64,000 nt of DNA from CAJCIS01 sp965276755 (lineage in GTDB: Bacteria; Pseudomonadota; Alphaproteobacteria; Acetobacterales; Acetobacteraceae): positions 2,852,001 to 2,916,000 of the forward strand of contig OZ255625.1 of assembly GCA_965276755.1 (NCBI GenBank). The letters run 5' to 3'. The translations under genes were made by a program, and so were the position numbers. The notes under the pieces are model-generated. The model saw only the letters and a list, made by a program, of their open reading frames with translations, was not told the DNA's origin and did no database searches. Each line of letters begins with the position of its first letter. Position 1 is the first letter of the stretch. Of this stretch, positions 1-9,300 are shown piece after piece.

Positions 1-2244
1 CAAGCCGGCATCAATCGTGCCGTAATTGGCGATTATATCGCCGGCGTAATCGCTGGCGGCGCCGATATCTGCCAGCGCGCCGCCTTGATTAACGGTCAGG
101 TTGGGGCCGAGCGTCAGCGTGCTGGCCCCCTGCAGGGTGGCGTCATGCAGCACGTCCAGCGTGGCGGCCTGGCCAGCGGCACCCAGCGTGATCGTCATCT
201 TGTCCAGCGTCTGGTCACCCTGCATGGCCAGCACCGCGCCCGCGCCCACAAGGTCGATGCCGGCCGTGGCGGACAGGCCATCCCGCACGCGCAGCCAGGC
301 GCCGGCCTGGCTCATGTTCAGCGAGCCCAGGATCGACACGCCATCCAGCAGTGCGGTGCCCCCGCCACCCACGCTCAGCAGGCCGGACCGATCCAGGATG
401 GTGCCGCCATCGATGGTGCCGGTCAGGCTGACCGCGGGCAGGATGCCGCCATGGCCCAGGCTCAGCGTGTCACCCGCGTTGGACAGGGTGCCGGCAAGCA
501 CCACGGTGCCGCCGGAGGAGGCGATGCTGCCGAACTGGCTCGTCTGCATCTGGCCTTCGAGGTCCAGCGTGCCGCCGGCCAGGCTGATCAGGCCGGTATT
601 GGACCAGGCGGGCGTCTGCCCAAACGGGTCCGGCGGGCCGCCCAGGATGGCCGTCGCCCCGCCAGTCACCGCGATCGTGCCGGTATTGGCGAAGCTGAGC
701 GCATCGAGCACCAGCGTGTCGCCGTTGGACGCGCTGATGTTGCCCTGGTTGATGAAGCTGCCGTCACCACCCAGCGTCATCGTGCCGCCGGCGAAGGCGG
801 CGGCGATGCTGCCCTGATTGACCAGGGTGTCGGCCAGGCCGTAGCCCTTGATCGGCGTGGTGGCGTTGGCGTCGATTTCCGCAAAAGCACCGGTTTGCTG
901 GACCAGCAGGTTGGCCCCGAGCACGGCAGTAGTCGCCGCGCTGGCCAGCCAGTTATCGGTCGTGCCGAGCTCGGCGACCCCGCTGCTGCTGCCGATGGAG
1001 ATGGTGGCGTTGTCCAGGACGGTGCGGGGGGCGGACTGTCCCTCCAGCAGCAGCGCGGCGCCGGCGCCGGTGATGCTTGCGGTGGCCGCCCCGCCCAGCG
1101 AGGTATTGTCCGCCAGCGTCAGCACCGCGTTCTGCCCCAGGCTCAACGAGCCGCGGTAGGCGACGCTGTCCAGCACGCCGGTGCCGGCCGAGAGGTTCAG
1201 CCCGCCACCCTGATCGATCAACGTGCCGCCCGTCATGGTGCCGGCCAGCAGGATGGGACCCAGCGCGGTGTTGCTACCCACGGTCAGAGTGCCGCCGGCG
1301 TTGAGCGCATCCCCGCCGATTTCTACCGTGGCGGCACTCAGGCTGAGCGGGCCCAGATTCGACAGGCGCGAGGCGGAAAAGGTGCCGCCCAGATCGAGCG
1401 TGGCGTTGGCCACCACGATCGTGCCGGTGTTGGCGAATGTGCCGGTGGCGATATCGAGCGTCGCTCCATTGCTGACGCTTATCGTGCCCGCATTGTCGAA
1501 CAGGCCCGCCCCGGTCAGGGTCAGCGTGGAGAGCGCTGTGGCATCGGTGATCGTGCCGAGGTTGATAACCTCGTCCGTGACGGCACCGGGCAGGCCGCTG
1601 CCGACGATGATCTGGCCCTGGGTGCCCGTCTCGCGCACCCAGTCGCTTGCGGTCAGGCTGAGCGTGGTGCCTGCGGTCGCCCCCCATGTGTGCGAGACGC
1701 TTAGCGCGGCCGCACCGCCCTGGTTGGGGCCGGCAGTGGCACCCAGTGTGACCACTGCATTGGCCAGGTTCTGCGTGCCGAGGAAATCGACGGTGGCATA
1801 GGCGCCATTGACCGCCAGCGTGCCGGTGCTGGCGCCGCCCGCGCCGGACATGTTCAAGCCGTTTTCGACGAACAGGCTTTCGTTGGCCTGGGATAGTGAC
1901 AGCGTGCCCTGCACGGCCACGCCGTTCAGCATGCCGCCATTGGCCTGGAACGTGCCGCCATTCAGCGCCAGCGTGCCGCCTTGCAGGGTGCCGTAGGCCA
2001 GATCCAGCGTGCCGGCATCCAGGTTGAATACGCCGGCCAGCGAGAGCAGCCCGGCATCATAGAGCAGCGCGCCCGGGTCGGTCATCGTGACGGCGGCGAT
2101 GCTCACCGAAGAATAGAGCGTGGTGGTGTAGGCGTTGGCTCCGCCGAACACCGCCGTGTCGTTGGCGCCCGGCTCGCGTCCGCCGGACCAGTCCGCGGCG
2201 TTGGTCCAGTCGCCCGACGCGCCGTTCCAGTTGATCGACGCCAT
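1..2244 (-). CDS. Giant secreted beta-strand-repeat (adhesin-like) protein, N-terminal 748 codons
   Basis: The frame is open from the ATG at 2244 to the left edge, so the gene is partial and at least 748 residues long. The product begins MASINWNGASGDW and continues GGREPGANDTAVF, the opening typical of large autotransporter-like or type I-secreted surface proteins. The rest is degenerate repeats rich in Gly, Thr, Ala, Leu, Val and Asn, such as LANTGTIVVANATLDLGG and NLGTITDATALSTLTLTGAG, as expected of a right-handed beta-helix. No N-terminal signal peptide is visible, which argues for a C-terminal secretion signal (type I) outside the window (inference). It probably acts outside the cell in adhesion or biofilm formation. 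The family is recognised only from composition and repeat style, so the function is tentative. Confidence 0.75.
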   Translation of the reverse strand, partial: MASINWNGASGDWTNAADWSGGREPGANDTAVFGGANAYTTTLYSSVSIAAVTMTDPGALLYDAGLLSLAGVFNLDAGTLDLAYGTLQGGTLALNGGTFQANGGMLNGVAVQGTLSLSQANESLFVENGLNMSGAGGASTGTLAVNGAYATVDFLGTQNLANAVVTLGATAGPNQGGAAALSVSHTWGATAGTTLSLTASDWVRETGTQGQIIVGSGLPGAVTDEVINLGTITDATALSTLTLTGAGLFDNAGTISVSNGATLDIATGTFANTGTIVVANATLDLGGTFSASRLSNLGPLSLSAATVEIGGDALNAGGTLTVGSNTALGPILLAGTMTGGTLIDQGGGLNLSAGTGVLDSVAYRGSLSLGQNAVLTLADNTSLGGAATASITGAGAALLLEGQSAPRTVLDNATISIGSSSGVAELGTTDNWLASAATTAVLGANLLVQQTGAFAEIDANATTPIKGYGLADTLVNQGSIAAAFAGGTMTLGGDGSFINQGNISASNGDTLVLDALSFANTGTIAVTGGATAILGGPPDPFGQTPAWSNTGLISLAGGTLDLEGQMQTSQFGSIASSGGTVVLAGTLSNAGDTLSLGHGGILPAVSLTGTIDGGTILDRSGLLSVGGGGTALLDGVSILGSLNMSQAGAWLRVRDGLSATAGIDLVGAGAVLAMQGDQTLDKMTITLGAAGQAATLDVLHDATLQGASTLTLGPNLTVNQGGALADIGAASDYAGDIIANYGTIDAGL

Positions 2245-2350
2245 GCCCGCTTCCGCTTTGTGATCCTGGCGAAATTGGCGCACGGGCGGTGAAGATTGGG
2301 TGAATGAGGCGACTTGCGGTGGCCCGCCTCAAGTCTCACTCATGAAGCCC

Positions 2351-2462
2351 AGCAAAAAGTTGGGTGGACCGAGCCGGTCCCCCCAAACCCCAGTCATTCG
2401 CAGGGCCCTCGACTAAATAAATGACGGGGGGTTTGGGGGGGATGGCACATCTCCCCCAAACT
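2351..2462. repeat. Family A three-hairpin element, copy A1
   Basis: The left arm carries the tip GGACCGAGCCGGTCC followed by CCCCAAACCCC. The right arm is ATGACGGGGGGTTTGGGGGG followed by GATGGCACATCTCCCCC. The arms pair through the CCCC/GGGG stretches around an AT-rich loop. The copy at 5011-5105 has the same unusual ACCGAGCCGGT tip and the same loop, so the two are close relatives. Its left flank, AGCAAAAAGTTGGG, also resembles the flanks of the copies at 20049 and 21452. Confidence 0.8.
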
Positions 2463-2523
2463 TGCCGATTCTTTGGATCGGCAGATTTCAAAGCGGTTTG
2501 ATATAAGCCAAAGCAAAGTTCGA

Positions 2524-2577
2524 GGAGAGTGTGGCTGGCGTATACGCCAGCCCGCCCAACCCCCCCCGGTCGATTCT
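2524..2577. repeat. Family A single arm with palindromic tip GGCGTATACGCC (A0)
   Basis: The sequence GAGAGTGTGGCTGG followed by CGTATACGCCAGCC contains a perfect 20-base palindrome at 2533-2552, GGCTGGCGTATACGCCAGCC. It is followed by a C-run and CGGTCGATT, as in other family A arms. It differs from the tip at 14137, 20110, 21371 and 55784 (GGCTGACGTATACGTCAGCC) by a compensated pair: A to G on one side and T to C on the other. It lies just past the 3' end of the gene at 2594-5011. Confidence 0.75.
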
Positions 2578-2593
2578 CAGGGAGCTTGCAGGC

Positions 2594-5011
2594 CTATCGT
2601 TGCATTGTTGTGTTTGCTGATGCGGCGGGGGCCAGGCGGGTGCTGGCCTGGTTGGTCAGAGTGTCCCGCAACTGGTCGATACCAAAGCCGTAGAGGATCG
2701 CTGTCACCATGTCCTGCAAGGGCAGGGCATTTACGGCGGCGACGGGTTCGCTGCCGTATTTCGTCAAATAGGCGCTGGCGATTGCGGCCAGGGTAAAGAC
2801 GCAGAAGCTGACGCCTTCGCCGATTGTGTACGCCCATTCACCCCTGACCTTGCGCGGATAAACCTGCCGGGCGGGGACCTTGACCTTGCCGTCGGCAAAG
2901 GGAACTTCCATGCTGACGTTGACAAACCAGTCGCGCCGCACGGCAAGGCGGCGCGGCTTGAAAAAATAGCGGCACTGGAAGGTGCGCGAGCGCACGATGC
3001 CTGCGGTGCCGAAGCTCCAGGTGTAATCTATGAAATGGCGCACATCCTGTATGCAGGTGAGTAGCGGATCGTTCAGGATGGCGCGGTAGTTGTTGGTGAT
3101 ATAATAGTAGGGGCTGTTGGCGCACTCGATACGCGCGCCGTAATTGTGCAGGCTCTCCATAATCTCCTGCGGTGTGGTGTCCGCGCGAATGAGGCCCAGC
3201 ATCATCCGCGTCTTGGTGCATTTCGGCGCCATGACGAGCGCGCGGCGGATGTGTTCCCAGAATGGCCAGAAGCGGCCGCGGTGCTGCCGCAGGCGCGTCT
3301 CGATCAGCGAAAACCAGGTTTCTATGACGAATATGTCCCGCTCGATCGTAAGCAGTTCGTCAACCGTGGCCGTGTCCGGCACGGCGTGGAAGGTCTGCTC
3401 CATATTGTCCGGGCTGGCCTGCGCCGCGTGCGCGATATTGTCCGGTGCGCTGTGCTGCGCCGGCTTTGCGGTGGTGTCGTGTGCCTGGGCCTGCCCCGCC
3501 ATCGCGCCATTTGCCAGCGGGGTAGTGGCCTTCGCGAGACGGAGCGCGATATGGTGGATATCAGGATCCAGGCCAGGCTTCGTTGGAACCGCGAGCACTC
3601 GCAGCTCGTTTGTAATTTCATGAAGACGCTTGTTGAGATCTACTCGCAGCGCAACTTGTTCGCTATCGGCAAAGATGGCATCAAAGCGTTTTTTCGCATC
3701 GGCAATGGCGATGCCTGCCGCCTCGAGATCGCCGGCGAGGAGGGCGTCTTCGGCATCAAGCAGCCGTGCGTCGATGATGGTGCAGGATAAAGTCGACAGG
3801 AAGTCTTGCTTGGACAGCAGCGTCATGCGGTAGTGATCGAGCTTGCTCGCAACCTTCAAGGTGGCGTCCAGCGCGGTAATGGTTGCCTGAACGTCCAGGA
3901 TAAGACGGGTCTTGGAGGGCGCAAACCAGGACGAAGTGCTGAGCGCTTCGCGGCACGAGGCGATCTGGGAGGCCAACGCATCGTTAAGGCCGGTGCTCAA
4001 ATTCGCGCAATCGTTCAATGCGGCTTCGGCCTGAACCAGGTATTGCTGCAAAGTACGGCGCGAGCGCTGAAACGGGAAGAAGTTGTTCAGCATTATGGAA
4101 GCGACCGCGCCAAGCAGGACATAACAGATCGTGCAGGAGGGCAGCCATTGCACAAAAATGGACACCGGAGATGCCGGATCGATAATAAGCCGGCGCGCAA
4201 AGATTTCAGCGCCGGCTTCGTTCTGGTCGGTGATGCGCAGTGTCCTGTCGAGGCGGCCGCTGATGCACCCATCCACCGTGGCAAGCACGGTGGTTTCCGC
4301 CCCAGGCTCCAGCGAGGCGTCGATCGGCAGAAAACTCATGATCTTGTGCTTCGGCAGACCAGGACAGTCCGGCAACCCGGCGCCGATCACCGGGACGATC
4401 GCCTCGCCGTTGTCGGGGTTCTTGAGGTGAAACGTGAAGTTGCGTGTGCGCAGAAGGCTCAGGACGATGGCCTCGGCACCGACGCCATCGCCGGTGAGCT
4501 CGGCGCGAATGGGCGGTTTTTCGCGCACGATGCGCAAGTCAGCGGCGCCGAGCGGTGCGTCCGTCAGGCTATTATGCGCCTCGATACGCAAATCCTCGGC
4601 GCCGGCGGCGGCAACGTGTAAAACGGTGAAGGGTAGGATGCATGGGCTGGAGTCGACGCAGAAACGGGCAAGCGGAAGGGTGCGCTGTTCGATCTTCGTG
4701 GGTCCCCAGGCAATGCGTGGCGCGGGATCGGTTTGCCTCAGGGCCAGGATGCGCAAGTTCACGTCCTGCGGGGCAATGGACTGGAAGGTCATTTTCACGC
4801 TGCCCGAAGCCGAGATGGCGGGTGGATTGACCGGGAGCGTGTCGCCGCTGGGTTCGAGTTCGACTTTTGGTGCGGGAGGCGCGGGCGCGGGAATGGCTGG
4901 CGCCTGCTTGGCCCGCTTGTGGGATTTGTGCGTCGAGGTGGTCGCGGCAGCGGCTGGAAGGCTGAGGGCAAGGCCGATGCAGAGCGCGTGGCGTATGGCA
5001 TGCTTTACCAC
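2594..5011 (-). CDS. Unknown membrane-anchored protein (805 aa)
   Basis: I do not recognise this family. From the GTG at 5011 the product starts VVKHAIRHALCIGLALSLP, a good signal peptide with a short basic n-region. A Pro/Lys-rich linker and an extracytoplasmic beta-rich domain follow (about residues 60-280). There is one membrane span near residues 283-312, then a long helical, probably cytoplasmic region (about 320-730) and one or two hydrophobic segments at the C-terminus (about 733-780). The frame stays open upstream to 5125 straight through the adjacent family A element, so longer N-termini are possible. I chose 5011 because the signal peptide begins there. The gene stands alone between direct copies of the same repeat subtype (2351-2462 and 5011-5105). 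Confidence 0.6.
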   Translation of the reverse strand: MVKHAIRHALCIGLALSLPAAAATTSTHKSHKRAKQAPAIPAPAPPAPKVELEPSGDTLPVNPPAISASGSVKMTFQSIAPQDVNLRILALRQTDPAPRIAWGPTKIEQRTLPLARFCVDSSPCILPFTVLHVAAAGAEDLRIEAHNSLTDAPLGAADLRIVREKPPIRAELTGDGVGAEAIVLSLLRTRNFTFHLKNPDNGEAIVPVIGAGLPDCPGLPKHKIMSFLPIDASLEPGAETTVLATVDGCISGRLDRTLRITDQNEAGAEIFARRLIIDPASPVSIFVQWLPSCTICYVLLGAVASIMLNNFFPFQRSRRTLQQYLVQAEAALNDCANLSTGLNDALASQIASCREALSTSSWFAPSKTRLILDVQATITALDATLKVASKLDHYRMTLLSKQDFLSTLSCTIIDARLLDAEDALLAGDLEAAGIAIADAKKRFDAIFADSEQVALRVDLNKRLHEITNELRVLAVPTKPGLDPDIHHIALRLAKATTPLANGAMAGQAQAHDTTAKPAQHSAPDNIAHAAQASPDNMEQTFHAVPDTATVDELLTIERDIFVIETWFSLIETRLRQHRGRFWPFWEHIRRALVMAPKCTKTRMMLGLIRADTTPQEIMESLHNYGARIECANSPYYYITNNYRAILNDPLLTCIQDVRHFIDYTWSFGTAGIVRSRTFQCRYFFKPRRLAVRRDWFVNVSMEVPFADGKVKVPARQVYPRKVRGEWAYTIGEGVSFCVFTLAAIASAYLTKYGSEPVAAVNALPLQDMVTAILYGFGIDQLRDTLTNQASTRLAPAASANTTMQR

Positions 5012-5105
5012 CGAGCCGGTCCCCCCAAACCCCCCATCATTCGCACGCCCTCGATTAAATAAATGACGGGCGGTTTGGGGGGGATGGCACATCTCCCCCA
5101 ACCTT
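5011..5105. repeat. Family A three-hairpin element, copy A2
   Basis: It has the same orientation, tip (ACCGAGCCGGT) and loop as A1. The similarity continues about 45 bases downstream: ATTTCAAAGCGGGTTTG here against ATTTCAAAGCGGTTTG after A1. The pair therefore forms direct repeats of about 140 bp around the gene at 2594-5011. The element touches that gene's probable GTG start. Confidence 0.8.
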
Positions 5106-5676
5106 CCCTTTCTTTCGATCGACACATTTCAAAGCGGGTTTGTATTATTCGCATTCTCATCCAACCGCCCGGTCGTCAAGTTACGACTAACGTAACAGCA
5201 ACGATTTGGCAAGTCGCCCCGATATTGCTGCCGTTTCGCCCCTCGCCGCTGGTGAACGCGAGTAGCCTGACGTGCAAAGTCCGGTTGCAAGCCGTGCCCG
5301 TTCGCAACTGCCGATGGATCGGCTCGTGCCTCTCGTTCAGAAAGACCGAAATTCGGCGTCGCGTATGCCGCAGGATATGGCAGCCGATTACATCGGGTCA
5401 TGGCCGCCCCTCCAGCTTGAAAACGAGGCTGCAATAACGGCATGGCAAAGGCTTGGGACGCCAGTCAAAGGGTGGGCCCCGGCAACCAGGACGCCCAAGC
5501 TACTGATGCGATTTGAGGCCGGGGGAAGACAGCAACCCGCTCCCACCCAAGCGACCGCTATGCTGCCGCTTTGCCGCATGCCGCTTTGCCGCTAACCATA
5601 GGCAGCGCCACTATAATCAATCGGGAGTTTTGGGGTGTGGCCATCGCACCCAGCTCTTCCAATCAAGGGATCTCGC
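5106..5676. other. Long intergenic region, no gene recognised
   Basis: About 570 bases lie between A2 and the dsbA-like gene. Several short open frames exist on both strands, but none has protein-like composition, a convincing ribosome-binding site or a recognisable motif. The first 45 bases continue the similarity to the A1 downstream flank. The rest could be decayed coding sequence or untranslated leader; I see no hairpin of note. Confidence 0.4.
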
Positions 5677-6294
5677 ATGCAGCCCACCCGCCGCCACGTT
5701 CTCACCGCCTCCGCCGCCCTGGTCTCGGCCTCGCTTCTGCCCCAAGCCCTTTGGGCCCAGGCCCCCGCGCCGGCCGACCCGCGCCTGGTCCCGCGCCAGG
5801 ACGGCTCCCCCAAGGCGAAGAACAAGGTGGAGGAATGGTTCTCCTTCACCTGTCCGCACTGCGCCGCCTTCGCCAAGGAAGTCTACCCGGACGTCAAGGC
5901 CAAGCTCGTCGATACCGGCAAGCTGCTTTATGTCTTCCGCGAATTCCCGCGCGACAAGCTGGACTTACTGGCGGCCATGGTCGCGCGGTCACTGCCGGAA
6001 AGTCGCTACGAGCCGTTCATGATGGCGCTGTTCGCCACGCAGCCTCATTGGGCGTTCACCCAGACCTCCGACCCAAAGGACGAGCTCGCCAAGATGGCGG
6101 CATTGGCCGGCATGTCCCGCGCCCAGTTCGATCAGGTGGGCCAGGACCAGGCGCTGCAACAGGCGCTGCTGGATGGGCGCACCGAGGCCGAACAGAAATA
6201 CAATGTCGACTCGACTCCGACGTTTATCGTCAACGGGAAATCCCATTCCGGGGAGATGCCCTACGAACGGTTTGCGGCGCTGATGGTGGCGTAG
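5677..6294 (+). CDS. DsbA-family thiol:disulfide oxidoreductase, periplasmic
   Basis: The 205-residue product starts MQPTRRHVLTASAAL with a twin-arginine-like signal peptide ending near ALWAQA. It has the thioredoxin-fold active site FTCPHC around residue 60 and the cis-proline segment DSTPTFIVNG near residue 180, so it should catalyse or isomerise disulfides in the periplasm. An in-frame start at 5635 exists, but ATG 5677 is preferred because the signal peptide begins there. The gene lies just upstream of smc on the same strand, 21 bases from its TTG, an arrangement I recall from alphaproteobacteria. CPHC is the classical DsbA dipeptide; the precise subfamily is not resolved. Confidence 0.88.
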   Translation: MQPTRRHVLTASAALVSASLLPQALWAQAPAPADPRLVPRQDGSPKAKNKVEEWFSFTCPHCAAFAKEVYPDVKAKLVDTGKLLYVFREFPRDKLDLLAAMVARSLPESRYEPFMMALFATQPHWAFTQTSDPKDELAKMAALAGMSRAQFDQVGQDQALQQALLDGRTEAEQKYNVDSTPTFIVNGKSHSGEMPYERFAALMVA

Positions 6295-6304
6295 CCGGGG
6301 GGGC

Positions 6305-6310
6305 GAGGAG
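6305..6310 (+). promoter_or_regulatory. Shine-Dalgarno GAGGAG supporting a TTG start for smc
   Basis: GAGGAG ends five bases before the TTG at 6316. The smc frame has no ATG between here and the conserved SMC N-terminus. This site suggests that translation starts upstream of the repeat at 6331-6470 and reads through it. Confidence 0.5.
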
Positions 6311-6315
6311 ATTGG

Positions 6316-9300
6316 TTGGAAGAAGACAAAGCTGGGGGGGATGTGCCATCCCCCCCAGACCCCCCGTCATCAGTTGGAACAGGGCTCAAACAATCTCCGG
6401 GGGGGCTGGGGGCTTGGGCGGAATCAGTCGGCGCATGCGCCGACCCGCCCAAGGCACGCCCCACCCAGCCTTCTCTGACTCGCCTTAGGATCTCTGGCTT
6501 CAAAAGCTTCGCCGAGCCTACGGCTCTTGAAATATTACCCGGGCTAACCGGCATCGTCGGCCCCAACGGCTGCGGCAAGTCCAACGTCGTCGAAGCCCTC
6601 CGCTGGGCCATGGGCGAAAGCTCCGCCCGCAGCTTGCGCGGCGGCGAGATGGACGACGTCATCTTCGCCGGCACCACCGCCCGCTCCAGCCGCAACCTGG
6701 CCGAAGTCACCATCACCCTCCAACCCGGCGAAACACCCCTGCCCGACCCATTCGGCGCCGAGCCGGAACTGCAAGTCACCCGCCGCATCGAGCGCGGCGC
6801 CGGCAGCGCCTACCGCGCCAATGGCCGCGAACTGCGCGCGCGCGACGTCCAAACCCTGTTCGCCGACCTGTCCAGCGGCGCCCGCTCCTGCGCCATGGTG
6901 AGCCAAGGCCGCGTCTCTGCCCTGGTGCAGGCCAGCCCCGAGGACCGCCGCTCCGTGCTGGAGGAAGCCGCCGGCATCACCGGCCTGTACGCCCGCCGCC
7001 ACGAGGCCGAACTGAAATTGCGGGCGGCCGAAACCAACCTCGGCCGCGCCGAGGAATTGCGCATCCAACTGGATGCCGGGCGCGAGGGCCTGCGCCGCCA
7101 GGCGCGCCAGGCCGCGCGCTATCGCAACATCTCCGGCCTGGTGCGCACCGCCGAGGCCGAGTTCCTCGCCGTGCTGCACGCGCGTGCGCAACAGGCCAGC
7201 GAGGCCGCCACCAGCGCCCAGGCCGACGCGCAGCAGGCAGCCGAGAGTGCGGCGCGGGCGGCAAATGCCGCGTGCGCCGAGATGCGCCACGCAGAGACGG
7301 CCCTGCCGGCGTTGAGGGAGGCCGAGTCCGAGGCCCGGCGCGCCCTGCAACGCCGCCAGATGGCGGCCGAGTCGCTCGCCGGCGAGGCGGAGCGCGCCCA
7401 GGCCGCGCTGGCCGAAGCGCAAGCACGGCTGGCGGTGATCCGGGGTGATCTCGGTGATGCGGCTGCCGTGCAAGAGGACGCGCAGGCTGCGCTGGCGCGG
7501 CTGTCCACCGGCGCAGCCGCGCTGAATGCGCGCCTGGCGGCGTTACCGGACGAAATCGCGCTGGCGCAGGAGGGGGCAGCGCGCAGCGTGCAGGACCTGG
7601 CAGACGCGGAAGCCACCGCCGACGCGGCGTCTTCACAGGCAGCGGCGGCGGCGGCGGCGGCGGCGCAGGCCTGGCTCGCCACGGCCGAGGCTGCGCGACG
7701 GCAGGACGAGGCAGCCCAGCTTCTGGCCGTGGCAGACGTAGCACGTGAGGTCGCAAGGGCGGCAATGGTGGGCCCGGACCTGCTGGAGGCGGCGGAGCAC
7801 CGCGCAAGCGAGGCCCGGCAGACCTGCGAGGCGGCGCGTGCGCGCGCGGTGCTGGCCGACCAGGAGGGCGCGCGGGCATCGGCCCTGGCCGCACAGGCGG
7901 CGGCCCGCCTGGCGGCCGAACGCACGCGCGCTGACGCGGCGCAAAGCAGGCTGGACGAGGCGCAAGACCGCGCCGCGCGCCTGGATGCCGCGCTACAGGC
8001 TGTGGCGGGTGAGCTTGCGGCCGCGGCGGCCGAGGCGGTCGCGCCCGAACGGCTGGAGGTGGCACGCGCGGCGGAGAGCCAGGCGCACGCCATGCTGGCC
8101 GGGGCGGAACGGGCAGCCAATGCGGCCGAACGGATCCATGGCGAGGCCGGGCCAGCCTGCCTTGCCGCGCTGAGCGATCGCGATCGGCTCGAGGCGCGCC
8201 GGGCGCAATTGCAGGCGGCGATGGCTGACGTCCAGGCCAGGCAGCATCGCCTGTACGAGGAAGCGCGGGCCCTGCAAGCCGAGTGTGCCGTGCAAGAGGC
8301 GGCGCGGCCGGCGCCTGCGCAGAGGCACGCGGCCGAAACCGCTCTGTTGCAGGGACAGGCGGCAGCCGAACGGGCTGGCGATGCCGCGCGCCATTGCGCC
8401 GCACGCTGCGAGGCCGCCGCGCAGGCACTGGCCGACGCGCGGGCAGAGGCGCTGGCCGCCGTCGCCGAACGCACGCGCCTGGCCGCCGAGGAGGCGGGCA
8501 CGGCCCAGGCCGCCGCGGGCGAGCACGGGAAGGATGGATCGTCCCTGCTGGGAAGCCTGGATGTGCCGGCGGGCCTGGAAGCGGCCGTGGCCGCTGTTCT
8601 GACCGATGCCGCCGACACTATGGAGGACGGCCGGGCGACACGCTTCTGGCGTGCCTTGGCGGGCCTGCCGCGCGAGGCCCCGCCGCCCGGCTGCGCGGCG
8701 CTGGACGCGCTTGTCAGCGCACCGCCGGCACTTGGGCGTACGCTGTCCCGCATTGCCCTGTTGCATGACGGAACGGATGGCGATTCGCTGCAGGCGCAAC
8801 TGGCGCCCGGCTGGGCGGTGGTCTCGGCCGAGGGCGATCTGTGGCGCTGGGACGGCCTCGTTTGCCGCGCCGGCGCGCCCAATGCCGCGGCCCTTCGGCT
8901 GCGCCTGCTGGCGCGGTTGCGCGAGATCAGGGCGGCGCTGGCACCGGCGATGGCGCGCGAGCAGGCAGCGGCCTCCGCACAGGATTTGGCGGAGACTGAG
9001 GCGGCGGACGCGCGTGAAGCCGACATGCGTGCACAGGCTATGCGTCTGGCAGCGGAGCACGCGCTGGCCGGGCTGATCCGGGCGCGCGATGCATGTACGG
9101 CACAGGCGGAAGCGGTGGACGCGCGCATCGCCGCCCTTGAGCCGGCGCTGCATCGCGTGCAGGCGCAGGCGCACGAGGCCGCGGCGGCGTCCGGCGAGGC
9201 GGCCGAGGCGCTCGGGGCCCTGGCCGAACCAGAGACCGCGGAGGCTGCGCTGGCCCTGAGGCGAGAGGGCGCCGCGGCGGCGGCCACGGCTCTGGAGGCG

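Larger units (their letters stand above)
2245..2593. other. Intergenic stretch filled by two family A elements
   Basis: This 349-base gap between the adhesin start and the end of the next gene has no credible gene. It holds a two-arm family A element at 2351-2462 and a single-arm, palindrome-tipped copy at 2524-2577. About 60 bases between them resemble the sequence that follows the related element at 5011-5105. Confidence 0.7.

Noticed and set aside
85..1704. Plus-strand open frames of 539 and 238 codons at the left edge
   Set aside because: The minus strand encodes a continuous beta-strand-repeat protein from 2244 to the edge; the plus frames are low-complexity mirrors of it.
5129..5595. 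Short open frames in the gap before the dsbA-like gene
   Set aside because: No ribosome-binding site, motif or consistent codon bias. Overlapping frames on both strands are equally open.
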